From: Paenibacillus sp. FSL K6-1096
GTDB lineage: Bacteria > Bacillota > Bacilli > Paenibacillales > Paenibacillaceae
Direction of reading: 5' to 3'
NCBI RefSeq assembly: GCF_037977055.1
Contig: NZ_CP150274.1
Location: 2,976,001-3,040,000 of the forward strand
DNA: 64,000 bases
Below the pieces are notes generated by a model, which saw only the letters and a program-made list of their open reading frames with translations, did no database searches and was not told where the DNA came from. Made by a program: the position numbers and the translations under genes. Positions 19,301 to 26,477 of this stretch are shown here, one piece after another (positions within the stretch are counted from its first letter, which is position 1; each line of letters opens with the position of its first letter).

Positions 19301-19734
19301 GTTATATCCGAATAAAATTTCTTATTAGGTGTAGAGATAATTAAGGTACCATCAAATGTCAACACTCTTCTTACTTCCTGCAAAAAGTGCAACTGTGTTT
19401 CTTCATTTACATGTTCCAGAGTTTCAAAAGATACTACAATATCAAAAGAGTTATCCTCAAACGGCAATGAATCTATACTTCCAGTAACAAATCCCAAATT
19501 TTCTCTACAATAATTCATTTGTGCATTCAGGATAGATTCAGAACTAATGTCAATACCCTGTACTAATTGCGCAGTATTTGACAGCATTAAGGATCCATAG
19601 CCTTCCCCGCATGCTGCATCTAAAACACGTTTTCCTTTAACAAAATCCTGAAGAAGTTCATAACGTTGCATATGTTCTATTTCCAATTCTTTTTCCGTAT
19701 CGCCCGGAATAAAACGTTCACCGGTAAAGTCCAA
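16384..19734 (-). CDS. Trifunctional methyltransferase / coiled-coil / GT2 / GT4 glycan-assembly protein (WsaE-like)
   Basis: The 1116-residue protein has four parts. Residues ~1-230 are a class I SAM methyltransferase (VLDAACGEGYGS, SFDIVVSFETLEHV). Residues ~243-368 are a strongly heptad-patterned coiled coil rich in Glu, Lys and Leu. Residues ~478-720 form a GT2 domain (VSIIIPVYNQWNYTYS, DDMSNDETV, FFLNNDTNV, YFEDSDLAFEVRR). Residues ~770-1110 form a GT4 domain (LLFVGGFNHTPNYDG, VPLRYGAGVKGKVVEAL). WsaE of Geobacillus stearothermophilus has the same plan: a methyltransferase that caps the chain plus two rhamnosyltransferases. The companion Wzm/Wzt genes lie immediately upstream. A capping and chain-length role is therefore likely, though the sugars are unknown. 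Confidence 0.85.
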   Translation of the reverse strand: MDFTGERFIPGDTEKELEIEHMQRYELLQDFVKGKRVLDAACGEGYGSLMLSNTAQLVQGIDISSESILNAQMNYCRENLGFVTGSIDSLPFEDNSFDIVVSFETLEHVNEETQLHFLQEVRRVLTFDGTLIISTPNKKFYSDITNYSNPFHVKELYEDEFIHLLNSFFENIKIASQRFEVVSIVDSHNNDNKQFYRGLNSSSVDDIHQKYMIAFCSNIAENSMPIASVAIYPQKYNEIVSRILVLQDEVEERNRHISILDQELIFLRKEYSASQKLNQKGELAANQISSLEQEVKQLSSKLLLKGNEVKELSSNLLLKQNELKESEHKVSRLESDFAKLNSKLEYLSIELNNKLGHINLLLQQERELQKIYSSSGWKILTKYYKLRDFIIPQDSKRRVVSKLAFKTLRHPKLMFSRLNKSNLRKLKYYMETEDNSRLEDRIDVFVDRHSEIEQKDLEVQLYTPERYNKLIFDVIENPQVSIIIPVYNQWNYTYSCLASILQHTTDVSYEIIIADDMSNDETVNIAEYVENITVVRDGVNRGFLLNCNNAAKLARGKYIFFLNNDTNVQTEWLSSLVELAESDQEIGMVGSKLVYPDGRLQEAGGIIWNDASGWNYGRLDDPEKPEYNYVKEVDYISGAAILVRSSIWGELGGFDERYEPAYFEDSDLAFEVRRLGYKVVLHPKSIVVHFEGISHGTDTNSGIKSYQVKNKEKFLEKWSSVLKREHFSNAEHVFWARDRSKGRKTIVVVDHYVPHYDKDAGGRCTSFYIKLFVSMGFHVIFIGDNYFKHEPYTSELQNAGVEVLYGDYYAKNINKWIKSNGAYIDYVYLNRPHISVKYIDVFRKNTSAKIIYFGHDLHYVREKRNYELTKNSSLLKSSEEWKKTEFGLFDNADVIHVVGTYEQELLQKEFPGKPVRNIPLFPYEHSYGLGKEILGFEDRKNLLFVGGFNHTPNYDGITWFLDEVFNLIKRQISDIKLYVVGSNPPEDLKARATDDIIVTGFVTDEELEEFYNISRLVVVPLRYGAGVKGKVVEALYYQVPVVTTSIGAEGLEHAGSAMVIEDNSDDFAKAVTKLYQDQEEWETYSKVSETYINQYFSVKTAQNIISYDFSNQENMK

Positions 19735-19736
19735 CT

Positions 19737-21035
19737 TTATCCCTGCTTTCTGCTCAAAGATGAGAATTCCACATCACTTAAATGAACAATACCACTTAGT
19801 TCTTCATATCCAATAGGAAGAACCTGAAGCACTAAAGCATCATGCACCCAGCTATGCTGACGATGATCTTCTTGAGTACCAGAAGCAATTGCTGGTGATA
19901 GGGTATATTGACCATGATTTAATTTTGGAAAGCGAAAATCAAAGCAAAAAACATATCCTCTCCCAGAAGATAAACTCTCCATTTCATTCCCAAGAACATA
20001 ACTATTAGTCTGGCTAATTATGTTTCCCAGACGATCCTTTATCGTAAACCCTACAATTGGATTCTCTAATTCTTTATAAACGTCTATTTTAATGAGCAAC
20101 TTCAGTTCTTGGTCACCTTCAACCACAGACGTCTTTTCATTAGTTAACAAGTCTATCAAAGAAGCACCTGTAATTAAAGCCTTGTCATCCCCCATTACAT
20201 CCAATTCTTCATTCAAAGAATCAATATCCTCTTCGAATTGATATGATTCATTATTGTCAGTATCATTAGTTTGTTTATTAAAATTCACTTTTTTAAAATC
20301 GGCTCCGATCATGAATGCCTGGTATTTTTTCGAGATCATTTTGGGGTCTCCATCCTCAAGTAAAACCCCTTCATTAATCCAAAGCACTCTATCGCAGTAC
20401 TTATTAATCACTGATAAATCATGAGTAACAAACAAAACTGTTTTTGTTTTTTTTAACTCATCTATTTTGCGATAACATTTTTGTTGAAATCTTAAATCCC
20501 CAACACTTAAAGCTTCATCTATAATTAAAATATCGGGATCCACATTAATTGCTACCGCAAAAGCTAGCCTAACAAACATCCCACTTGAATATGATTTAAC
20601 TGGTTGATGTATGAACTCACCAATATCTGCAAATCCAAGGATTTCTTCGATTTTCCCGTCCATCTCCTGTTGAGAATATCCCATAATCGTACCATTCAAA
20701 TATATATTCTCCATACCTGTGAAGTCTGGGTTAAATCCTGCGCCCAGCTCTAATAATGCAGAAATCTTTCCGTTCACCTTAGCGGAACCTTCTGTTGGCG
20801 TAAGAACGCCTGTTAAAATCTTCAAGAGGGTAGATTTACCGGAGCCGTTTTTCCCAATAATCCCCAAACATTCCCCAGTCTTTACATTGAATGAAATCTG
20901 ATCCAACGCTTTGAAATTCTGATGATATTTCTTTTTTGAAAAACTAAGCGTCTCTTTTAAACGGTCCGTTTGATTCTTATATAGCTTATACACTTTAGTG
21001 AGGTTCTTGACCTCTATAGCATTCTGATTTTCCAT
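19737..21035 (-). CDS. wzt: Polysaccharide ABC exporter ATPase Wzt with C-terminal glycan-binding domain
   Basis: The protein couples ATP hydrolysis to export of an undecaprenyl-linked glycan through Wzm. Residues 1-245 are the ATPase: GIIGKNGSGKSTLL (Walker A), a YSSGMFVRLAFAVAI signature loop, DILIIDEAL (Walker B) and FVTHD. After an acidic linker (~260-285) comes a Wzt-type C-terminal beta-sandwich (ITGASLIDL...GRGYVFCFDF...LSPAIASG). In O9a-type systems that domain recognises the capped end of the chain. I choose the ATG at 21035, nine bases after AGGAG, over one at 21041, which is three bases after it. It is two bases upstream of the methyltransferase/glycosyltransferase gene. Confidence 0.93.
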   Translation of the reverse strand: MENQNAIEVKNLTKVYKLYKNQTDRLKETLSFSKKKYHQNFKALDQISFNVKTGECLGIIGKNGSGKSTLLKILTGVLTPTEGSAKVNGKISALLELGAGFNPDFTGMENIYLNGTIMGYSQQEMDGKIEEILGFADIGEFIHQPVKSYSSGMFVRLAFAVAINVDPDILIIDEALSVGDLRFQQKCYRKIDELKKTKTVLFVTHDLSVINKYCDRVLWINEGVLLEDGDPKMISKKYQAFMIGADFKKVNFNKQTNDTDNNESYQFEEDIDSLNEELDVMGDDKALITGASLIDLLTNEKTSVVEGDQELKLLIKIDVYKELENPIVGFTIKDRLGNIISQTNSYVLGNEMESLSSGRGYVFCFDFRFPKLNHGQYTLSPAIASGTQEDHRQHSWVHDALVLQVLPIGYEELSGIVHLSDVEFSSLSRKQG

Positions 21036-21047
21036 AGTCATACTCTC

Positions 21048-21830
21048 CTAAATTACGTCTGCAAAATGCGGCTTTAATTTACGGTAAAGAAAATAACCTG
21101 TAAATAGCAAAACAAGAGTAACAATCCAGAAATATATAGTAAGCTTCATATCTTGCCAGAACCATTGACGGTATATAAAGATTCTTCGATACCCATCCGT
21201 GATGTAGTACATTGGATTTATTTTCAGCAGAAAACGATAACGTTCAGGGATGGTATTAATCGAATAAAAAATAGGAGTTAGCCAAAAACCAAATTGCACA
21301 AACATTATAACTATTTGAGCCATATCTTTAAAGAACAGTACAATGGAACTGGTAATCCAAGAAATCCCTAATACGAGCAGAATAGTCGCAAATAAGTAAT
21401 AAAAAATCTGTAAATAATATAATGAGAAGTCATAGCCATATACTGCAAACATTGCTAATAAAAAAACTATAAAGAATAAATGAACAAACAAAGACGAATA
21501 TATCTTAATTACAGGTAAAATTTCTAACTTAAAAACTACTTTTTTCACTAAAAAATTATTCTCGATCACAGAGTTTGTAGAAGTCTGAACTGCATCCGCA
21601 AAGAAATTCCAAGGAATAATCGCACAAGATAACCACAAAATAAAAGGAGCATCATCTATTGGAGTGTTGCGAAAACCTACTTGGAATACAAACCAAAATA
21701 ACAACAACGTTATTAACGGTTGAATAAAAGCCCATATGACTCCAAGATAAGATCCTAAATACCTTTTCTTAAAATCACTTTTTGACAAATCAAGAATTAA
21801 TTTATGAGTTTTTTTAATGTTACCAATCAT
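21048..21830 (-). CDS. wzm: Polysaccharide ABC exporter permease Wzm
   Basis: This ABC-2 type permease of about 260 residues has six membrane helices and the conserved entry KSDFKKRYLGSYLGVIWAFIQPL. Later it has FWLTPIFYS and INPMYYITDGYRRIF. It forms the membrane channel of the glycan exporter with Wzt, whose gene begins 12 bases downstream. I favour the ATG at 21830 with a GAGGGA ribosome site. An upstream ATG at 21878 gives 16 more residues but no ribosome site is visible. It is the first gene of the minus-strand glycan operon and is transcribed away from the O-antigen-ligase-like gene across a 92-base gap. Confidence 0.92.
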   Translation of the reverse strand: MIGNIKKTHKLILDLSKSDFKKRYLGSYLGVIWAFIQPLITLLLFWFVFQVGFRNTPIDDAPFILWLSCAIIPWNFFADAVQTSTNSVIENNFLVKKVVFKLEILPVIKIYSSLFVHLFFIVFLLAMFAVYGYDFSLYYLQIFYYLFATILLVLGISWITSSIVLFFKDMAQIVIMFVQFGFWLTPIFYSINTIPERYRFLLKINPMYYITDGYRRIFIYRQWFWQDMKLTIYFWIVTLVLLFTGYFLYRKLKPHFADVI

Positions 21831-21922
21831 GTCGTCCCTCTTATCCAATTCATATTTAGTAGTAATAGAAGTTCTCATTATGCTAAAATATCCTCGTACC
21901 TACAGATAAAGGAGATCATAAC

Positions 21923-24382
21923 GTGTCGAAACCAGTATACGGTAAAAATGCGGTTCAGTCGAGAAATGTTGAAAAGATATCCAGTTACATATGGGCGTTA
22001 GCGATAGGATTCATTGTTTTTTTGGTCTGGGCCCCGTTTCAAGTGGGATTGTTTAATGGGCAGCAGATTGACTTCGAGAAGCCGATCTATCTGTCTTCAC
22101 TATTCAGCAGCCTGTTGCTGCTAGGCTGGGTAGGCTTGTACTTCACGAGGTTCAAGCTGGAGGGACAGCGTGATCTGCTGGCTGTAGCCTCGCTGCTGCT
22201 GCCTGCTACCTACGCATTGTCGCTTATTGGCGCTGCTTCGCGATATATGGCGATGAATCTGCTGTTTGTTCAGAGTATGTACGCCGCAGTATTCATTATA
22301 GCGTTATATTTGCTTCAGCAAAAGCAACTAAATGTTGTCATTCAAAACGCTATCCTGACGATTGCTTATGTCATTGTCGGTTTCGGTCTGCTGAACTGGC
22401 TTGGCAGTTGGAAATTTGCCGGAGGAATGGTCGGCTGGTTCTCCAACACGGTGCGTAATGGTAAATACTTGGATGCGGTCATGACAGACTCCAACGGTCT
22501 GCGTCTGACTTCCATTTTCCAGTATGCCAATACGTATGCGGCCTTCCTGATGGCCTTCCTGTTTGTGGCTGTGTTTGCTCTGGTCCGCTCCAAAAAGTGG
22601 TACGGCACACTGACGCATAGCTTCATGCTGGTGCCGATCATCGTCTCCCTGCTGCTGACCCTGTCCCGTGGCGGACTTGTCATGCTGCCTGTTGTGTTTA
22701 TTCTGCTCCTGCTGTTCCTGAAGCCTGCTCAGCAGATTCTTTGGATTATTCATCTGGCGATATCCGGCCTTGCGGCTCTGCTGGTTACCAACCCATTGAC
22801 TACACTTGGTACAGAGCTGAATACGGCGTATACCTCATCGGCTGCGCTTAAGTCATGGGCCTACCTGCTAGGGGCCTCTGCGGTCGTTGCTGCTCTGAGT
22901 TGGGCAATTCAACGGTTTGTGGCGCCATGGCTACAGGACAAGCTGGGCGGCTCGGAAACCCGCAAATTCACCGGAATGTGGATTCCACTCGGCTCAGTTG
23001 TCGCTGTGGCTATCGTTGCTTTCCTGCTGATCGGGACAGGCTTGAAAAGTATTTTACCGGATAATATCGAGACGCGGCTGGAGAACATCAACTTCAAGCA
23101 GCACAGTGTACTCGAACGCTTTACTTTCTACAAAGATGCCATGAAGGTAGTGAAGGACTATCCGATTCTCGGATCGGGCGGAGGCGGTTGGGCTTCCTTA
23201 TATGAAGAGTACCAGAACAACCCTTATGTAAGCCGTCAGGTCCATAACTTCTTCCTCCAGTATCTGATTGAGGTGGGCATTATCGGGTTCATCGTGTTTA
23301 TGGGTTTTATCGGGTATATTTTCTTCAAATACATCCGCGCCTACCTGAAGCGTGACAAGGATGAATTCCATAATGGATTCTTCTTCTATATTATTGCGTT
23401 GTCGATCCTGATTCACAGTCTGCTGGACTTTAATATGAGTTATGCCTTCATGGGCATTCTGGTGTTCATCGGCCTGGCAGGCATGGGAGCGGCTATGGAC
23501 AGCAAAGCGCTTCGTCAGAGCTGGAATAAGTCTGGACTGCGGGTTGGATATTTTGCGGTTCTGACCATTGGTACGGTATTCCTGCTATTCCTATCGATCA
23601 ATTACATCGGGTCCAGCAATGATGCACTCAAAGGCAAAAACCTGATCTCGGTAAGTACTTCGTATGAAGAGATCAAGACTCCGCTGGTTAAAGCGTTGGA
23701 TGCACGCCCGTACCACCCTGAGGCGGCTACCTACCTGTCTACGCTCGATATGACGGTCTTCAAGCAGACTCAGGATGAGCAATATCTGGCAGAAGCGTCA
23801 GAGGTACTGACACGCGCGCTTAAATCCGAGCCGTATAACAAAAATCTCTTGTTCCAATTGGCCGCCTATTATGATTTGAAGGGCCAGCCTGATCAGGCCT
23901 TTGCTGTTTATCGTGATAATGCCGGCAAGTTCAACTGGGATATCACCTGGTATGAGTCATTGATTAACCGTGCTCAGACGCTTGCTGCTGCCGCTAATGA
24001 GCAAAAGGATGAGGCGAAGAAGCAGGAATATCTCACCGCAGGACTGGATGCTTATAAGCATGTAGTGGATGGCATTGAGCATCTGAAAACCTTGCCGCCT
24101 GAGCAGATGCAGGGCCGCCCGTTCTCGGTTACACCTGTCATTGCGCTTAATGCAGGCAAGTTGCAGGTGATGTCGGGACAAAATGATGCGGCTGCAGCGA
24201 CGCTCAAATTAGGCTTAACTGATGATTACAATGATACGACCAATCGTGAAATTGCCCGCTGGTATCTGGCAGCTTTGAAGAAAGAAGGGGCTGCTGTGGA
24301 TCAACCAGTGTATGACAAGCTGATTGCCGCTGATCCGGCAGAGGCAGCAGCAATTGAGGCTGTTGTGAATACGCAGTATTGA
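21923..24382 (+). CDS. O-antigen ligase-like membrane protein with C-terminal TPR region (candidate oligosaccharyl:protein transferase, WsfB-like)
   Basis: This 819-residue protein has about 12-14 membrane helices in its first ~560 residues. It carries the Wzy_C/O-antigen-ligase core (TLSRGG at about residue 251, then SGGGGWASLYEEYQNN and VHNFFLQYLIEVGIIGF near residue 440). The rest is a helical TPR-like region (EPYNKNLLFQLAAYYDLKGQPDQAFAVY). In Paenibacillus alvei a protein of this class, WsfB, transfers the finished S-layer glycan to protein; a ligase for another surface polymer is the alternative. The start is a GTG with AAAGGAG eight bases upstream. Its composition is GC-richer than the operon it faces, which suggests a different history. 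Confidence 0.82.
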   Translation: MSKPVYGKNAVQSRNVEKISSYIWALAIGFIVFLVWAPFQVGLFNGQQIDFEKPIYLSSLFSSLLLLGWVGLYFTRFKLEGQRDLLAVASLLLPATYALSLIGAASRYMAMNLLFVQSMYAAVFIIALYLLQQKQLNVVIQNAILTIAYVIVGFGLLNWLGSWKFAGGMVGWFSNTVRNGKYLDAVMTDSNGLRLTSIFQYANTYAAFLMAFLFVAVFALVRSKKWYGTLTHSFMLVPIIVSLLLTLSRGGLVMLPVVFILLLLFLKPAQQILWIIHLAISGLAALLVTNPLTTLGTELNTAYTSSAALKSWAYLLGASAVVAALSWAIQRFVAPWLQDKLGGSETRKFTGMWIPLGSVVAVAIVAFLLIGTGLKSILPDNIETRLENINFKQHSVLERFTFYKDAMKVVKDYPILGSGGGGWASLYEEYQNNPYVSRQVHNFFLQYLIEVGIIGFIVFMGFIGYIFFKYIRAYLKRDKDEFHNGFFFYIIALSILIHSLLDFNMSYAFMGILVFIGLAGMGAAMDSKALRQSWNKSGLRVGYFAVLTIGTVFLLFLSINYIGSSNDALKGKNLISVSTSYEEIKTPLVKALDARPYHPEAATYLSTLDMTVFKQTQDEQYLAEASEVLTRALKSEPYNKNLLFQLAAYYDLKGQPDQAFAVYRDNAGKFNWDITWYESLINRAQTLAAAANEQKDEAKKQEYLTAGLDAYKHVVDGIEHLKTLPPEQMQGRPFSVTPVIALNAGKLQVMSGQNDAAAATLKLGLTDDYNDTTNREIARWYLAALKKEGAAVDQPVYDKLIAADPAEAAAIEAVVNTQY

Positions 24383-24393
24383 TCGTAAAGTAT

Positions 24394-24434
24394 AAAAAAG
24401 CGAGCTACTGTCTGAGTACAGTAACTCGCTTTTT
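24394..24434. terminator. Bidirectional terminator between the ligase-like gene and galU
   Basis: AAAAAAGCGAG and TACTGT pair with ACAGTA and CTCGCTTTTT around a six-base loop. A-rich and T-rich flanks on both sides suit termination of both convergent genes. Confidence 0.85.
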
Positions 24435-24449
24435 AATTATAAAAGAATA

Positions 24450-25337
24450 CTATCTGGTGAACAGCCGTTCCTCCTGCTCAATAACTTCCTTCAAATACTC
24501 CAGCAGCCCTTCCTTAAGCTCCTCATGCTGGAGCGCGTAATGAATGGTGGTCTGGATGAAGCCCATCTTCTCGCCGACGTCATGACGTCTGCCTTCGAAA
24601 TCATACGCGATAATCCGCTCCACTTCACTAAGCCGGGAGATCGCGTCGGTAAGCTGAATTTCTCCACCTACGCCAACCTGCTGCTCGCCTAGCATATCAA
24701 AGATACGCGGAGTCAGGATATAACGTCCCAGGATCGCCAGGTTGGAGGGAGCATCTTCCCGCTTAGGCTTTTCCACCAGCCGGTTGGCTCTGTAGACACG
24801 TTCGGCCATTTCCGTGCTGTCCACGACCCCGTAACGGGAGACTTCTTCCCATGGCACAGGCTGAACACCGACAATAGACGATTTGTACTGCTCATACACT
24901 TCGATCATCTGCTTCAGGCAGGGCTTGTTCGACTCTACAATGTCATCCCCCAGCAGGACGGCGAAGGGCTCATTACCGATGAACTTGCGGGCGCACCAGA
25001 TGGCATGTCCGAGGCCGCGGGGTTCTTTTTGCCGGATGTAGTGGATGTCGGCCATCTCCGAGGACTTGCGTACTGACTCCAGCAACTCCCACTTCTGCTT
25101 CTCTGCCAGATTAAATTCCAACTCGAATGAATTGTCAAAATGGTCTTCGATCGCGCGCTTGCCCTTACCAGTTACAATGATAATGTCCTCAATTCCGGAG
25201 GCAACGGCTTCTTCCACAATATATTGGATAGTTGGTTTGTCTACAATGGGTAACATTTCCTTAGGCATAGCCTTGGTCGCTGGCAGGAAGCGGGTCCCCA
25301 GACCGGCAGCGGGAATAATCGCTTTACGGATCTTCAT
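24450..25337 (-). CDS. galU: UTP-glucose-1-phosphate uridylyltransferase GalU
   Basis: GalU makes UDP-glucose for teichoic acid, glycolipid and polysaccharide synthesis. The 295-residue protein has [51 protein letters not shown] and [15 protein letters not shown], all typical. The ATG at 25337 follows AAAGGAG by seven bases, and TATAAT lies about 37 bases upstream on the same strand (25374-25379) without a clear -35. UDP-glucose would be a substrate for the initiating transferase at 5-6.4 kb if that enzyme uses glucose. Confidence 0.95.
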   Translation of the reverse strand: MKIRKAIIPAAGLGTRFLPATKAMPKEMLPIVDKPTIQYIVEEAVASGIEDIIIVTGKGKRAIEDHFDNSFELEFNLAEKQKWELLESVRKSSEMADIHYIRQKEPRGLGHAIWCARKFIGNEPFAVLLGDDIVESNKPCLKQMIEVYEQYKSSIVGVQPVPWEEVSRYGVVDSTEMAERVYRANRLVEKPKREDAPSNLAILGRYILTPRIFDMLGEQQVGVGGEIQLTDAISRLSEVERIIAYDFEGRRHDVGEKMGFIQTTIHYALQHEELKEGLLEYLKEVIEQEERLFTR

Positions 25338-25456
25338 CTCATATCTCCTTTAACAGATATACTCATAATCTCAATTATAACAGTTCCTGCTGCAATTGGG
25401 CAGTATACTAAGGGAGGGACGAACAGGGGCGGGAGACTCCCGGCGGACAGTTCATG

Positions 25457-25485
25457 TTGACGGTGCCATTGGTCGTTGATATAAC
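25457..25485 (+). promoter_or_regulatory. Probable promoter of the 25.5 kb gene
   Basis: TTGACG (25457-25462) and TATAAC (25480-25485) are separated by exactly 17 bases and lie 40 bases before the start codon. Confidence 0.6.
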
Positions 25486-25525
25486 AGGATTATAACAGGT
25501 ATATGATTCGAAGAGGAGGGTATCC

Positions 25526-26359
25526 ATGTTAGACTTATCCAGTCCGGTCTGGCAACAGCTTCACAGCCCTTTTGGCTCGTCGGAAGCGGTCCCCGGCTTA
25601 TTACAGCAGTTACAGAACGAGTATACCACAGAGGTTAAGGATGAGTTGTACTGGGAGCATCTGTTCCATCAGGACACGATCTATAGCAGCACCTATGCCG
25701 CATTGCCGTATTTGTCGGAACTCGCCAGGCTGTCGGATGATCCCGAAGTAAAATTGGATATTTACGTAACCTGCGGGATGTTCGTTGCGAACCAGATGAC
25801 AGTGCAGAGCGGAAAGCAGCCCCCTGAATTCGCCCATCAGAACCCGCCGCTTGCTGAAGAGCTTGTTCAAGACATATATACAGCCTATCTCACTGCTGTT
25901 GAGCATCTGGGCAACCTCTCTGAGGAGATCTTCCGCTATGCGGAATCGGCACAAAAAGACGACCTTGAGAAGCGTTACATCCTCGCCGCAGATGCCGCTT
26001 ACCGGGGCGATCGGGCGGTTGCGGGTATATTGTTGACCTATTCTGAAGGTGATGAATACAACGCCGCATGTCCAAGCTGCTATGAGGAGATGTATATTTG
26101 GCCGAATGAGAACCGACCCGGTATGACTGCTTACCCTGACGATCCGGTATTCAGTGGTAAGGAGGGTGGCCAAGCGGTTAAGCCTTCGGCGCTCAGCAGT
26201 ATTGGACCAGAAGACGGACCCTTGGCCCGCTTGTGGCAGGCAGCTCATGCGATCAAGAACAGTCAACTCATAGAGCAGCTACCCTATCTCTGCGGCCATG
26301 TAAACTGTCCTGCCTGCGGTAAAGAACTGGAAATCTGGCCGGAGCTGTTTCCGTTGTAA
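25526..26359 (+). CDS. Unrecognised 277-residue protein with two CPxC...E..IWP motifs
   Basis: I do not recognise a named family. The ATG at 25526 has AGAGGAGGG upstream and a good promoter. The protein is acidic and looks largely alpha-helical over residues 1-175; HQDTIYSSTYAALPYLSEL could belong to a HEAT-like helical array. Near residue 182 is CPSCYEEMYIWP, and near the C-terminus (residue ~262) is the close copy CPACGKELEIWP, preceded by CGH. The two CPxC pairs could bind one zinc between distant segments or two separate ions. There is no signal peptide or membrane helix. It stands alone between galU and a terminator, so context says little. Confidence 0.75.
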   Translation: MLDLSSPVWQQLHSPFGSSEAVPGLLQQLQNEYTTEVKDELYWEHLFHQDTIYSSTYAALPYLSELARLSDDPEVKLDIYVTCGMFVANQMTVQSGKQPPEFAHQNPPLAEELVQDIYTAYLTAVEHLGNLSEEIFRYAESAQKDDLEKRYILAADAAYRGDRAVAGILLTYSEGDEYNAACPSCYEEMYIWPNENRPGMTAYPDDPVFSGKEGGQAVKPSALSSIGPEDGPLARLWQAAHAIKNSQLIEQLPYLCGHVNCPACGKELEIWPELFPL

Positions 26360-26397
26360 GAGTGGTCGGGTGCTGGCGGGATTTAGCCAGACACAAA

Positions 26398-26464
26398 AAT
26401 AGGCCCGGAAGAATAGCCAGAGCCATCCAGTTCGGACGGCTCCCGCTTCTCCCGGGCCTTTATT
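26398..26464. terminator. Bidirectional terminator
   Basis: AAATAGGCCCGG and CCGGGCCTTTATTT enclose an inner AGCC/GGCT stem, forming a long hairpin between the convergent 25.5 kb gene and the U32 gene. Confidence 0.75.
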
Positions 26465-26477
26465 TATGGGGTGTCAC

